From Aureivirga sp. CE67 (GTDB lineage: Bacteria; Bacteroidota; Bacteroidia; Flavobacteriales; Flavobacteriaceae), in NCBI RefSeq assembly GCF_015767245.1, contig NZ_JADOTV010000007.1:33157-97156 (forward strand): a stretch of 64,000 nt of DNA, read 5' to 3'. Position numbers and translations under genes: made by a program. Shown piece by piece: positions 1-9,100 of this stretch (positions are counted from its first letter, which is position 1; every line of letters begins with the position of its first letter). The notes under the pieces were generated by a model. The model did not search any database. It worked only from the letters and a program-made list of their open reading frames with translations, and was not told where the DNA came from.

Positions 1-715
1 TAAAATCAGGGATTTTTTGAAAAAAGTTATCTCTATAAGAATCACCTAAATCTACAGGAATTTCTTTTTCATTAAAACAGAGAGCTATTTCATCTTTCTG
101 AGTCATTTTTGAAGCATAATTACTATTGATAATACAACTTCTATTAACTTGCATAAAATAATCTGGTAATGAATCTAAAATTTTTTCTAGTTTTATATTT
201 TTAGCAATTATTTTTCTTCCATCAGTTAGATGTATAGTTTTATCTCTTGGTTCTAGTTTATTTGTGTTAATATTTAAAATTTTATTTAATAGAATTTTCT
301 CTTTATAGGCATCTTGAGTTTTTAGAATGATGAATTTTTTTTCATTATGTAATTCTTTAAGAGTTTTATTGATAACCTTTTTTAATTTAAAATCTTTAAT
401 AGGTTTAGAGATAAATCCAGTATGATTTAAATCATCAATTTCTTCTGTAATTTCTTTATTTATCTCACTTGACCCAGTTACAAAAATTATTTTTTTACCT
501 CTTAATTCTTTAGCCACTTCAGTACCTTTTATAGGCATATCAATATCAAGAAATACGATTTTAGAATTTAAATCATCAACATTAGTTAAAAATTCATCTG
601 GACAGGTATATGTTTTTTCAATTTTTAAAAGTTTTAATTTTTCGATTTTTTGTTTTAAGTTACCTAATGCAATTTTTTCATCATCAACTAAAACACATAA
701 TTCTTTATTATTCAT
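1..715 (-). CDS. LytTR-family response regulator, 3' end outside window
   Basis: Reads on the minus strand from ATG at 715 and stays open to the left edge, so about 238 residues are visible and the stop is missing. The N-terminal receiver domain shows the acidic pair D11-D12, the probable phosphoacceptor D57 in FLDIDMP, T80 and the conserved lysine K104 in ISKPI. From about residue 135 it has a LytTR DNA-binding domain, with the segment around QVNRSCIINSNY typical of that family. It overlaps the end of the sensor kinase gene by 8 bases, so the two are a translationally coupled two-component system. Targets cannot be inferred. Confidence 0.9.
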   Translation of the reverse strand, partial: MNNKELCVLVDDEKIALGNLKQKIEKLKLLKIEKTYTCPDEFLTNVDDLNSKIVFLDIDMPIKGTEVAKELRGKKIIFVTGSSEINKEITEEIDDLNHTGFISKPIKDFKLKKVINKTLKELHNEKKFIILKTQDAYKEKILLNKILNINTNKLEPRDKTIHLTDGRKIIAKNIKLEKILDSLPDYFMQVNRSCIINSNYASKMTQKDEIALCFNEKEIPVDLGDSYRDNFFQKIPDF

Positions 716-1559
716 GTAATTCTAATTTTAGTTCTGCGATATAACAATTTTTCTCAATTTTATTATGTAGTTCATATTTGTCAGGATATAATAATTTCAG
801 TCGTTCTTCGAAATTATTTTTACCAACCCCTCCTTTTTCTTTGTTTGATTCTGATTTAATGGTATTTATTGCTACAAAAACAAATTCATTATCATTTAAT
901 ATTTTTGTTTCAATTTGAATTTTAGCATCTTCAGAAGATAAATCTCCATGCTTAAAAATATTTTCAATAAAATTGGCTAAAATCAGAGGAGCAATTTTTA
1001 GATTTTCATTATACTCACTATCTAATAGTTCTTCGATAGTAGAAGTGATATCATAATTAATGTCAAGTCTAAGTTTATATAAATTAACATATTGATTCGC
1101 AAAATCTAATTCTTTTTCTAATAAAACATATTCATCATTAGAATCATATAGCATGTAATCAAATAATTTTGAAATACTTTTTACTGCAATCATTGTCTTA
1201 TCAGCAAAATAATCAACGGTACTTAATGTGTTTTTAAAGGAATGAGAATCAACTGTTGATCTTAAATTTGTTAATTTTAAACGATTCAATTCGAATTGGA
1301 GGTTCTTTTTTCTTTCTTCGAGTTCTTTGTTTTCATCATTAAGAAATTTTAATCTTTTATCAAGACTATTTTTTTCTTCGATTAAATCTGTTTTTTCTTT
1401 TTCTAAAGAATTATTCGTTTTAGTAACTTCAAATAATCTTTTTTTAATTTTTCTATTTTTTCTTTTTAAATAAATAGAAATAATAACAAGAATTAAAATA
1501 AAGAAGACAATGAAAATTAAAATAGATAGAATAATAATTTCAGCATTTTGATCATTCAT
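708..1559 (-). CDS. LytS-like sensor histidine kinase
   Basis: A 283-residue kinase of the His_kinase/LytS family that pairs with LytTR regulators. One membrane helix (about residues 9-31) is followed by a charged coiled coil (35-95), then the phosphoacceptor region with H106 in DSHSFKNTL, an N box (LANFIENIFKHG, near 195) and a glycine-rich lid (GGVGKNNFEERL, near 240). There is no extracellular sensor domain, so the signal is probably sensed in the membrane or cytoplasm, or through a partner (inference). The H-box is degenerate compared with the usual PHFLFN. The gene lies directly upstream of, and overlaps, the response regulator. Confidence 0.88.
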   Translation of the reverse strand: MNDQNAEIIILSILIFIVFFILILVIISIYLKRKNRKIKKRLFEVTKTNNSLEKEKTDLIEEKNSLDKRLKFLNDENKELEERKKNLQFELNRLKLTNLRSTVDSHSFKNTLSTVDYFADKTMIAVKSISKLFDYMLYDSNDEYVLLEKELDFANQYVNLYKLRLDINYDITSTIEELLDSEYNENLKIAPLILANFIENIFKHGDLSSEDAKIQIETKILNDNEFVFVAINTIKSESNKEKGGVGKNNFEERLKLLYPDKYELHNKIEKNCYIAELKLELHE

Positions 1560-1696
1560 AATTTTTTGTTTTTGCGAAAATATTATTTTTTTTGTTAAAA
1601 TATAAAAGAAAAACCATCTATTTGTGATGAAGTTTTAAGAGGTTTTCATGTCAGTTTTTGTCAAAAATTCCGACAAAATCCGAAACGGATTTTAGG

Positions 1697-2530
1697 ATGG
1701 CGATTCAAGAAATAAAAACATACACTTACCAAGATAATTTTACATTACAAGTTGTGCAATTTGAAAAAGCTTGTGTGGTAGCAAAACCAACGCAGGTAGA
1801 TGCATATTCGATTTATTGGATAAAAGAAGGAAAAGGAACGTATCATATTGATTTTGAAAGTTATTCTTTTGAAGGAGGAGTTTTGTTTTTTCTTTCCCCA
1901 GGACAGATTTTCAATGTAGAATCAGAAAAAATAAAAGAAGCATATCAGTTAACTTTTAATCCTGATTTTTATTGTATTCAAACACATGATGCCGAGATTG
2001 CTTGTAATGGAGTTTTGTTTAACAATATATATGAGTCTCCATTTGTAAAACCATGTGCGAAAGATGTTGTGAAATTAGATTTTATTTTAGAGAATTTAAT
2101 AGAAGAATTTCAAGAATCGCATACTGCGAAATATGATATGCTTCAAGCATATTTGAAACAGTTTATTATTCTTTCCGTTCGAATCAAAAAAGAAAATCAT
2201 ATTTTAAAAGAAGATAATGAAACGAAACTTTTTAAAGATTTCAGTCTTTTAGTGGAACAAAATTTTAGAAAACTTCATAGTGTCACAGAATATGCAAATC
2301 GACTTGGACTTTCGCCAAAATCGATTACGAAACATTTTCAAAAAATAGGAACAGAAACTCCGAGTGATTATATAAAGAATAGAATCATCTTAGAAGCTAA
2401 ACGACAACTTTTATATTCTGATTCCACCATCAAAGAAATTGCTTTCGATTTGGGATTTAATGATCCAGCTTATTTTTCAAGATTTTTTGCTAAAGCTGTT
2501 GGAAAATCTCCAGTACAGTTTAGAAAATAA
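1697..2530 (+). CDS. AraC-family transcriptional regulator
   Basis: A 277-residue protein from ATG 1697; the frame extends upstream to a TTG at 1658, but the ATG gives the usual start for this family. The N-terminal half is a cupin-like sensing domain (about 25-130). The C-terminal hundred residues hold two helix-turn-helix motifs, the first around SVTEYANRLGLSPKSI and the second around TIKEIAFDLGFNDPAYFSRF, ending KSPVQFRK. It is divergent from the two-component pair and has its own hairpin terminator. The ligand and targets are unknown. Confidence 0.9.
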   Translation: MAIQEIKTYTYQDNFTLQVVQFEKACVVAKPTQVDAYSIYWIKEGKGTYHIDFESYSFEGGVLFFLSPGQIFNVESEKIKEAYQLTFNPDFYCIQTHDAEIACNGVLFNNIYESPFVKPCAKDVVKLDFILENLIEEFQESHTAKYDMLQAYLKQFIILSVRIKKENHILKEDNETKLFKDFSLLVEQNFRKLHSVTEYANRLGLSPKSITKHFQKIGTETPSDYIKNRIILEAKRQLLYSDSTIKEIAFDLGFNDPAYFSRFFAKAVGKSPVQFRK

Positions 2531-2534
2531 AATT

Positions 2535-2565
2535 TAAGTCTTCTTGTTTAGGAAGACTTATTTTA
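2535..2565 (+). terminator. Hairpin terminator after the AraC gene
   Basis: Perfect 9-bp stem TAAGTCTTC / GAAGACTTA with an 8-base loop, followed by TTTTATTT, placed just after the AraC stop codon. Confidence 0.75.
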
Positions 2566-2594
2566 TTTAATAGCTATGCTTTAAAATAAAAAGT

Positions 2595-2638
2595 ATAATT
2601 CCTCTCCTTTAAAAGGAGGGGGTAGGGGTGGTAATTAT
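2595..2638. repeat. Dispersed palindromic repeat, copy 1
   Basis: Intergenic GC-rich island in AT-rich surroundings: CCTCTCCTTT, then AAAAGGAGGGGG, then TAGGGGTGGT, flanked by ATAATT / AATTAT. Two related copies occur at 40003 and 47659 in the same orientation. It is not followed by a T run and does not sit directly after a stop codon, so it is treated as a dispersed element and not as a terminator. Confidence 0.6.
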
Positions 2639-2746
2639 CCAATAAATCACCAAAAACTTCACAAGTCCAAACCTTAGGAACTTTTGTCCATTTTCTCACC
2701 TTCCAATCTGTCGCATCTTTGTAGTGTAAAACAAAAACAAGGAATT

Positions 2747-2863
2747 ATGGAAAATACAAAGAGCAATAAAGAGTGTCCAAAATGCGGAACCACTCATGAA
2801 ACAGGGAAAGAATGTCCAAATTGTTGGGGATACCAAGAATATGGAACAGGAACGGAAAAATAA
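2747..2863 (+). CDS. Small zinc-ribbon protein, 38 residues
   Basis: ATG 2747 to TAA 2861-2863. The product has two CxxC knuckles, CPKCG at residues 10-14 and CPNCW at 23-27, separated by nine residues, as in a minimal zinc ribbon. There is no membrane segment or signal. It lies between two independent units and is followed by a hairpin terminator. The paired knuckles make it very unlikely to be a chance frame, but no partner or target is visible. Confidence 0.7.
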   Translation: MENTKSNKECPKCGTTHETGKECPNCWGYQEYGTGTEK

Positions 2864-2893
2864 AGAGAGTAGTTAATTTATATCACAATAATT

Positions 2894-2918
2894 CCTTCTT
2901 TTTCGGAAGAAGGTTTTT
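2894..2918 (+). terminator. Hairpin terminator after the zinc-ribbon gene
   Basis: CCTTCTT / AAGAAGG stem with a short TTTCGG loop, followed by TTTTT, upstream of the cupredoxin-like gene. Confidence 0.7.
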
Positions 2919-2948
2919 AATAAACAAATCAATCAATACAATTTTAAA

Positions 2949-3311
2949 ATGAAGAATTTTTTAGCAATTTTAGTAATGGTTTTAGGTTTTACTTTTTCAG
3001 CACAAGCACAAAAAGTTAAAAAAGTAGCTTTAGAACAAACAAAAGGAGAGTTTACACAAAAGAGTTTAACACTTTCAGAAGGAACTTATGTTTTCGAAAT
3101 CGAAAATGCAGGAGTAGGACATGATGTAGGTTTTGTTTTAGCACCAAAAGGTAAAACAGATGAAAAACATCATATTAAAAATGCTTACGTAACTTCTTTA
3201 GTGAAAAATAATAAAAAATCGAAGTCAAAAGAAGTAGTTTTGGCTAAAGGTGAATATGTTTATTTCTGTCCTCTAAATCCAACGCCACAATATACCCTGA
3301 TTGTGAAATAG
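2949..3311 (+). CDS. Secreted cupredoxin-like protein
   Basis: 120 residues with a clear Sec signal peptide (about 1-20, ending SAQAQ). The rest is a single beta-rich domain like plastocyanin/azurin: GVGHDVGF carries one candidate copper ligand (H58) and YVYFCPLN carries the cysteine (C107). The second histidine expected a few residues after the cysteine is absent; Q114 lies in that stretch. It may bind copper in a changed geometry, or not at all. It would act in the periplasm or at the cell surface. It is a single gene with its own terminator. Confidence 0.75.
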   Translation: MKNFLAILVMVLGFTFSAQAQKVKKVALEQTKGEFTQKSLTLSEGTYVFEIENAGVGHDVGFVLAPKGKTDEKHHIKNAYVTSLVKNNKKSKSKEVVLAKGEYVYFCPLNPTPQYTLIVK

Positions 3312-3352
3312 ATTTTTTTTAAAACAGAGTCTTAAAGATTATTAATTATTGG

Positions 3353-3377
3353 AACCTCGCTTTTGCGAGGTTTTTTT
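3353..3377 (+). terminator. Hairpin terminator after the cupredoxin-like gene
   Basis: Stem AACCTCGC / GCGAGGTT closed by TTTT and followed by a run of T. Confidence 0.9.
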
Positions 3378-3381
3378 GTTA

Positions 3382-3412
3382 TTTGCAATATTGTCGAATT
3401 TAATTAAATTTG
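3382..3412 (+). promoter_or_regulatory. Bacteroidota-type promoter
   Basis: TTTG at 3382-3385 and TAAATTTG at 3405-3412 are separated by 19 bases, an exact match to the TTTG-N19-TAnnTTTG consensus known for this phylum. Transcription would start near 3419, inside the intergenic region and ahead of two hairpins. Confidence 0.65.
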
Positions 3413-3418
3413 TGTCAA

Positions 3419-3528
3419 CATAAGTTACTTCTTATCACTGAAGAAGAAATTGGAGAAGTAACGATTAATTTTTGTGAAAGCACATACTTCAGAACCTTTT
3501 TGGTTTTGGGGTATGTGCTTTTTTTTTT
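3419..3528 (+). ncRNA. Candidate small RNA or attenuated leader
   Basis: The predicted transcript of about 110 nt has a first hairpin (GTTACTTCT 3424-3432 with AGAAGTAAC 3454-3462) and a second, strong hairpin (AAAGCACATAC 3477-3487 with GTATGTGCTTT 3511-3521) followed by a long T run. The second is a complete intrinsic terminator located only 25 bases before the next start codon. This arrangement fits either a free small RNA or a leader that attenuates the ClpP-like lipoprotein gene. It was not recognised as any known riboswitch. Confidence 0.5.
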
Positions 3529-3552
3529 GGACAATATTTAAATGAAAACATT

Positions 3553-4668
3553 ATGAAGAAACATGTTAATGGAATTTTGAAAGTGCTTGTTGCATTGTCA
3601 GTTATTGGTTGTAGTTCTGTGGTGAAAAATATAGAATCAACAAATGAAAAAGATTGTGAAAACAAAAAAGGATATTGGTATAAAGACAAATGTTGGGATT
3701 ATACTTCAAAGTCAATTCCTGTGACTTATATTGATACATATGTAGCTAAAAGTCTTAAGGAGATTAAAGATTTATCCTTAAAATTTAATGGAAAAGAAAT
3801 TCCGTTTGATAATCAAGAAGCAATTTTTGCAGAAGGAGAAACTGTTTTGATTTTTTCGTCCTTTAAAAATAAAGGAAAAGAAGAAATGTTGGTTTCTACT
3901 TTAAATTTTAACTCAATAGGGAAATCAAGTTTTAAAGTTCCTGTAAAATATTATGACCAAAATATTTTGCCATTATTAGAGCAAGAAAAATCTACAGAAG
4001 AAATACTATCTCATGTAATTGCTGAAGGAACTCTGAAAGGATCTACAAAAGAAGTAAATGGAAAAGCAAAAATAGATTTATCAGGAACTTTAGATGGTGG
4101 AAATATTTCGTATGATTTTTCTTATTCATTTTTAGAAGATTTAATTTCTATGGGAACTACAACTTTTGAGGTAAAAGGAGATGAAGCATATTTAAATGGA
4201 GAGCTTGGTTTGAAAACATATACTCAAATGAAAAATTTGGTAAAAGATCATCCAGAAGTAAAAACGATCGTTTTAGGAATTGTTCCAGGTTCTGTAAATG
4301 ATTTAATCAATGTGCATACAGGAAGAATTTTAAGAGAAAATAAATTAAATACAAAAGCGCTTAAAAATAGTTTTATCGCCTCTGGTGGTGTGGATTTATT
4401 TCTTGCAGGAGTAAACAGAACTGTAGAAAAAGGTGCGCAAATAGGAGTGCATTCTTGGTGTTGTTATGAAGATAAAACAGCAAGAGAATTGCCTAAAGAT
4501 TTTCCAGCTCATGAAAGCTTAATTGATTATTCAAATTATTGTCTTGGAAAAGAATATGGAGAGAAATTTTATTTCTACACATTAGAAGCTGCACCATTTG
4601 ATAATGTGCATTTCATGACAGAAAAAGAATTAAAAGAGTATCATGTAGCAACAAAAATTATCGACTAA
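3553..4668 (+). CDS. Periplasmic lipoprotein with ClpP/crotonase-like domain
   Basis: 371 residues. The lipoprotein signal ends SVIGC (C20). The C-terminal half (about 225-371) resembles the ClpP-like periplasmic proteins of COG3904: TIVLGIVPGSVND matches their strand and glycine-rich oxyanion segment, and IASGGVDLFLAGV keeps a serine (S277) where those proteins have the nucleophile, followed by AQIGVHSW. The N-terminal part is of unknown function. A lipid-anchored serine hydrolase or a catalytically dead relative are both possible. The start is 25 bases after a terminator-like hairpin, which suggests attenuation or an additional close promoter. Confidence 0.6.
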   Translation: MKKHVNGILKVLVALSVIGCSSVVKNIESTNEKDCENKKGYWYKDKCWDYTSKSIPVTYIDTYVAKSLKEIKDLSLKFNGKEIPFDNQEAIFAEGETVLIFSSFKNKGKEEMLVSTLNFNSIGKSSFKVPVKYYDQNILPLLEQEKSTEEILSHVIAEGTLKGSTKEVNGKAKIDLSGTLDGGNISYDFSYSFLEDLISMGTTTFEVKGDEAYLNGELGLKTYTQMKNLVKDHPEVKTIVLGIVPGSVNDLINVHTGRILRENKLNTKALKNSFIASGGVDLFLAGVNRTVEKGAQIGVHSWCCYEDKTARELPKDFPAHESLIDYSNYCLGKEYGEKFYFYTLEAAPFDNVHFMTEKELKEYHVATKIID

Positions 4669-4691
4669 TATTTTAGTTCATTTTTTAGTTT

Positions 4692-4727
4692 AACCTTCTT
4701 CAATTTTTTGGAGGAGGTTTTTTTATT
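4692..4727 (+). terminator. Hairpin terminator
   Basis: AACCTTCTTC pairs with GAGGAGGTT (two G-T pairs) around a 9-base loop, followed by a T run; it ends the ClpP-like lipoprotein gene. Confidence 0.75.
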
Positions 4728-4858
4728 TTCAAAGAATGTGGAAAGTCGTAATTATTTTCCATTTTAATAAAATAGTTTTGTAAAATTAATCAAAAGTCTT
4801 TTATCGTTTTTCTTAAAAAGAGGCTATATTAGATTACTTTTTTATAAAAACTAAAAAC

Positions 4859-6061
4859 ATGAAATTATTACACACTTCTGATTGGCATTTGGGGCACCGT
4901 TTGCACGAGCAATCGCAATTTGAAGAGCAAAAACTATTTTTAGATTGGTTGTTGAAAGAAATTGAGCAACAAGAAATAGATGTTTTATTGGTAGCAGGAG
5001 ATATTTATGATACTGGAGTTCCTGCAACGCAAAGTCAGAAGTTTTATTATGATTTTTTGATTTCATTACGAAATACAAAGTGCAAAGAAGTTTTTATTAT
5101 TGGAGGAAATCACGATGCGCCAGGAACACTAAATGCGCCAAAAGCTTTGTTGGAAGCATTGCAAATTCATGTGGTTGGAAAGGCAGATGAAGAAGTAGAA
5201 AATGAAGTTTTTATGGTTGAAAAAGATGCTGAAAAAGTAATTATTGCAGCAGTTCCATATTTGCGAGATCAAGATATTCGAAAAGCAGTTGCTGGAGAAA
5301 CTTTTGATCAGATTGGAGATCGATATAAAAAAGCTTTGACAAATCATTATCAAAAAGTTGCCGATTATTGTGATTCTATTAATAAAGAAAATGTTCCTGT
5401 GATTGCAATGGGACATTTATTTGCGATTGGTGGAACAACTTCTGAAAGTGAGCAAAGTATTTATATTGGGAATCTTGGTGATATTGGTTCTGGTGATTTT
5501 TCTAAAACTTTTGATTATATCGCTTTAGGACATTTACATAAACCACAAAAAATTGATAAAAATGAATTTATTCGTTATTCTGGTTCGCCAAATGTTTTGA
5601 GTTTTAGTGAAGTTGGTTATGATAAAAAAGTATATGTTTTAGAGACGAATGAAAATGAAATTCAAAAAGTAGAAGATATTACAATTCCACAATTTCGAAA
5701 AGTAGTGAAAGTAAAAGGAGATGCTTTAGAATGTATTTCAAAATTGCAAAACTTGACTACAAATGAATTTGGTTTGAATCCTTGGGCTGAGGTTGTTTTA
5801 AAAGATAAAGAGCACACGAAGTTCAGTGAAATTCAAAAAGAAATTAAAGATTTTCCTGTAGAAGTTTTAAAAGTGAGTTATGAAAAAGAGCAAAATCAAG
5901 CAGGAATTGAGCAATTGATAGAAAGTTCAAAACATGTGAAAGATTTGTCTCCAATGGAAGTTTTTAAACTAAAATGTCAAGAACAGCAATTTGATTTGAA
6001 AAATAATCAAGAAGTTTTAGATGCTTTTAGCGAAGCTTTGAGTATTGCTCGTGGTGAGTAA
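4859..6061 (+). CDS. sbcD: Exonuclease subunit SbcD
   Basis: 400 residues, the usual length of the Mre11-like nuclease of the SbcCD complex, which cuts hairpins and blocked DNA ends. The calcineurin-like metal motifs are in order: D8 and H10 in TSDWHLG, D48 in AGDIYD, N84-H85-D86 in GGNHD, then MGHLF and ALGHLHKP. The C-terminal third matches the SbcD capping and SbcC-binding region. sbcC follows 75 bases downstream on the same strand, as expected for a single complex. Confidence 0.97.
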   Translation: MKLLHTSDWHLGHRLHEQSQFEEQKLFLDWLLKEIEQQEIDVLLVAGDIYDTGVPATQSQKFYYDFLISLRNTKCKEVFIIGGNHDAPGTLNAPKALLEALQIHVVGKADEEVENEVFMVEKDAEKVIIAAVPYLRDQDIRKAVAGETFDQIGDRYKKALTNHYQKVADYCDSINKENVPVIAMGHLFAIGGTTSESEQSIYIGNLGDIGSGDFSKTFDYIALGHLHKPQKIDKNEFIRYSGSPNVLSFSEVGYDKKVYVLETNENEIQKVEDITIPQFRKVVKVKGDALECISKLQNLTTNEFGLNPWAEVVLKDKEHTKFSEIQKEIKDFPVEVLKVSYEKEQNQAGIEQLIESSKHVKDLSPMEVFKLKCQEQQFDLKNNQEVLDAFSEALSIARGE

Positions 6062-6136
6062 TTCAATTTTAACCCAAACTGTTTAATAAATTATTTCTCT
6101 AGCCTTTTTTAAAAAGGAAACAATAAATACCAAAAA

Positions 6137-9100
6137 ATGAAAATCCTAAAAATTACGCTTCAAAATATAAATTCATTAAAATCTGAAAAACCGATAGAAA
6201 TTGATTTTACAAAGGATCCATTTTTAGATACAGGGTTGTTTGCAATTACAGGTTCTACAGGAGCTGGGAAGACGACAATTTTAGATGCAATAACCATTGC
6301 AATGTATCATCAAGTTGCTCGTTTTCGTGGAAATTCTTCGATAAATCGTTTGGAACCTGTGGTGAGTTATGGTGCAACAGAAGCTTCTTCTATGGTGCTT
6401 TTTGAGTGTAAAAATGTGATTTATGAAGCTTTTTGGGGAATTCGTTTGGCTTCGAGTAATGGGAAACTTTTGGCAAGTCCGAAAGAGCAAGTTCGATTGA
6501 AAAATGTAACGACAGAGAAAATTATTGCAGAAAAGAAAACAGAATTTAAAAGAGAAATTGAAGAAATTACACAGTTGAATTTTGATCAGTTTTTACGTTC
6601 TGTTTTATTAGCACAAGGTGAATTTGCTGCATTTTTGTCTGCGAAAAAAAATGATAAAGCTGCTTTGTTAGAACAAATTGCAGGTGAGGAAATTTATAAA
6701 CGAATTGGAGAAGCGATTAATTCTAAGTTGTATTCAGAAAGGAAGAAGTTGGAAACTTTGCAAGCGAAAATAAATAGTGATGATTTACTTTCGGAAGAGC
6801 AGCGAAATGAATTGAATTTAGAAGAAAAAGAAATTACAGTTCAGGAAGAAGTTTTACAGAAAGAATTGGAGCAAGTTGGGATTTATTTGAATTGGTTTGA
6901 AAAACAAAAATCTTTACAGAAAAAAGCTGCCGAAATTGCATTTGAAAAAGAAAATTTAAACAAAGAAAAAGAAACAAATCATACTATTTTAGATTTGTTG
7001 CAAAAAGATATTCTAGCAAATCCGTTTAAGGAAAGTTTAGAGAAAATTGGACGAAATAAAAAAGAATTTGAAGAAAGAAATACAAAATTTCGTTTGTTAC
7101 TTCCGAGTTTAGAAATGCTTCAAAAAGAAGTTTCAAATTTAAAAATAGAAAAAGAAAAAACGGCTGAATTTGTTTTAAAACAAGAAGAAAAAAATAAAGA
7201 ATGGCAACCAAAAATGGAGAAGGTTTTTTCTTTGGATCAAGAAATTGAAACTGGTAAAAAACAGGTTTTAGAGAAAAAAGATAAAATCGAAAAATTGCAA
7301 GAAGAATATGCTAAACACAAAGAATATTTAGAAAAACTTTCGAAGGAAATTCAGTTGAATCAAGAAAAGGAAAAAGATTTAAACGAATATATTTCGAAGT
7401 ATAAATATTTGGAGGAAGTTCAGGAATTATGGAAAGATTGGAATGCGAAATTGATTTTAAGAACGACAAAGTTTGAAGAGTTTTTAGCAACAAAACTGAG
7501 CTATACTTCTAAGCAAAAAGAAATTCAAGATTTACAAGAAAAAGAAAAAACAAAACAAGAATTTCTAGAGAAAATCATCAAAGAAAAAGATGTTTTGGAG
7601 AAAGAAGTTTCGGAGTTATTGGCTTTGTTGGAAGAAAATAATTTGAAACTATTAAGAAGTCAAAAAGAAGAAAAACAAAAGCAAATAAATATCTGGGGAG
7701 AATTGCGAGTTTTCTCGGATAGATTTGTGGATTTACATCATAAAAAAACACATTTAGCAAAGGATAAAAAGAATTTAGAACCAGAAATTTTAAAATTAAA
7801 AGAAGAAAATATACGATTGGAAAAAGAGTTTTTTCAAGCAAAAAAATCTTATGAAGATCAGGAGAAAATCTTTTTATTGGAGCAAAAAATCAAAAGTTTT
7901 GAAGAAGAAAGAAAAAAACTAAAAGTTGGAGAAGCTTGTGGTTTGTGCGGTTCTTTGGAGCATCCTTTTGTAGAAAAATATGAAAATGTGCAACTTTCAG
8001 AAACAGAGAAAGAATTGCAACATCGAAAAGTGACTTTTGAAGCTTTGCAAAAAGAAAAAGAACAAAATTCTTTGCTTTTGGCTAAAAAAGAAGAGTCGCT
8101 GAAAAGTATTTTGGAGCAATTACATGTTGTGGTGAAAGAAATGGAAGGAATAATCCAAGAATCTTCAAAATTGAATTTGGAATTTTCGGTTTCAGAACAT
8201 CAGAAAATTGTGAAAGAAGTAGAAAAGCGAACGGATGAGTTGGCAGATTTACAAAAGCAAATTTTGGAGTTGGAGCGATTAGAAATTTCGAAAGAAAAGA
8301 AACAAAAAGATTTTTCAGATATAAAAGAAGAATTTTCTCAAATTGATAAGGAAATTGAGAGTTTGAAAGCGCAAAAAGAAAGCGTGAATAAAAATATTCA
8401 AGAGATTTTTACGAGAAAAGAAAGACAAGAACATGAAATTCATGAAATGAATACAGACTTGCAAATTGCTTTTTCAGAATATGAGTGGAAAGTTCCAGAA
8501 ATTGAGGATGCGAGTAGATTTATTGCAGAAAAAGAATCGCTTTTGAAAGAATATAGAAACACGAGTGAAGATCTTTTTAAAGTGAAAAATTTGTTGGTGA
8601 GTTTACAAAAAGAGTTTTCGTTGTTGGAAGAAAATGAGAAAAAATATACTTCTGATCAAAAGGAAAAAACGAAAGAAATTGAAGTTTTAAAACAGAAATT
8701 TGGAAAAATTAAAGAAGAAAGAATTTCGATTTTACCTTTGAATGAAACTACAGAAGTTAAGCGAAAAGAATTAGAAAATGTTTTGGAAGATTTGAAAAAT
8801 TTGAAAAAACAAGCAGAAGAAAAGTTACAATCGCAAGAGAAAAATTTTCACCAAAAAACAAAAGAAAAAGAATTATTGACTTCGGAAATTGAGAATTTAA
8901 AATCTGAAATTGAAAAAGAAAATAATCAGCTTTTAAACCAAATTGAAGAAAGTGAATTTTCTAGTCTAGAAAGTTTAGAAAGAGCTGTTTTGTCCAAAGA
9001 AAAAAGAGCAGAATTTGAAAATTTACAGAAGAAACTTCGAGAAAAAGAAGTGGAAATTCAAACTTTGGAAAAAGAGCAGAAAAATACTTTGGAAGTTTTA

